Source: Tricholomella constricta
Lineage: Eukaryota; Basidiomycota; Agaricomycetes; Agaricales; Lyophyllaceae
Assembly: GCA_013368375.1 (NCBI GenBank)
Contig: JAACJP010000033.1
Coordinates: 310,001-374,000 of the forward strand
Length of the DNA stretch: 64,000 nucleotides
Direction of reading: 5' to 3'
Shown: in pieces, positions 63,720 to 64,000 of the stretch
Layout of the letters: the number at the start of each line of letters is the position of its first letter
How positions within the stretch are numbered: the first letter of the stretch is position 1
Translations under genes and position numbers: made by a program
Notes under the pieces: generated by a model
The model's database searches: none
The model's input: only the letters and a program-made list of their open reading frames with translations
What the model was told of the DNA's origin: nothing

Positions 63720-64000
63720 GAACCCACCAGCTGCACTCTAGCAGCAAATGGCTCATCAGAGTCGAAGTCAGGGGCATCCTCAACACCTGACAAACATAGA
63801 TTGGAATCATGCAACTCAACAATGTCAAAGTTACACCCACTCTGACTGTCGCTCCTTCCCATTTTTGACAGATCCCAGTCGGGTGGTCGCACATTCCTTA
63901 ACACGTGCAAGCTGTACATACTCCTGTGCCTGGGGGACCTTTTGGATGAGCACTCACATCATGCTCACACCCTCTGACACTTACCAATCGTCCCTACAAC
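63720..64000. other. Window end, no gene seen
   Basis: If the previous feature is a 5' LTR, this would be its leader. No gag-like frame is visible in 280 bp. Confidence 0.3.

Overview
The window looks like nuclear DNA of a filamentous basidiomycete, probably an agaricomycete. The genes are split by many introns of 45-65 nt with GT-AG (sometimes GC-AG) ends and contain micro-exons. There is a U6 snRNA gene, a coatomer zeta gene, a fungal-type F-BAR/SH3 cytokinesis gene and a secreted GH30 glycosidase. Large Ty3/gypsy and Ty1/copia retrotransposons fill the right half. All assignments come from reading the sequence and its translations; no database search was possible.

Left part (1-23.9 kb), host genes. 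In order: the end of a gene with two tandem VHL-beta domains, one per exon (+); two paralogous small genes of unknown function (-); a GH30 endo-beta-1,6-galactanase-like gene with one apparent frameshift (+); a CHY zinc-finger gene (-); an F-BAR plus SH3 gene (+); a possible gene remnant (-). Then come four diverged ~250-300 bp tandem units ending in a 42-bp perfect palindrome, a 77-aa one-TM protein (+), a receiver-domain fragment cut before the phospho-acceptor Asp (-), an unknown two-exon gene (+), coatomer zeta (-) sharing a 119-bp divergent promoter with a 14-exon seven-TM gene (+), and U6 snRNA (+).

Right part (23.9-64 kb), nested retrotransposons whose target-site duplications (TSDs) can all be read. 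A 492-bp solo LTR (E, TSD GGTGT) is split by a complete Ty3/gypsy element A (24093-35103, TSD CGTAC, identical LTRs). Next to it lies a decayed Ty1/copia element on the minus strand (35546-63231, TSD CACAG). It carries three insertions: gypsy element B, a relative of A (38382-49203, TSD CCATG); a 945-bp solo-LTR-like insert D (50034-50978, ACGG); and chromovirus C (52566-63040, TSD GTTGT), which sits inside the copia 5' LTR. A diverged relative of E lies in opposite orientation near the right edge.

Most notable: (1) A and B are filled, coding and non-coding, with short perfect hairpins, and at least one shows base-pair covariation between copies. (2) A and B join gag-protease to pol in frame across a conserved UGA-CUA stop, and carry an extra ~950-aa ORF after pol. 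(3) C has a textbook -1 frameshift signal (GGGAAAC plus a 9-bp stem), a primer-binding site complementary to its own predicted RNA 5' end, two tandem protease domains, and a spliced antisense gene next to its 3' LTR.
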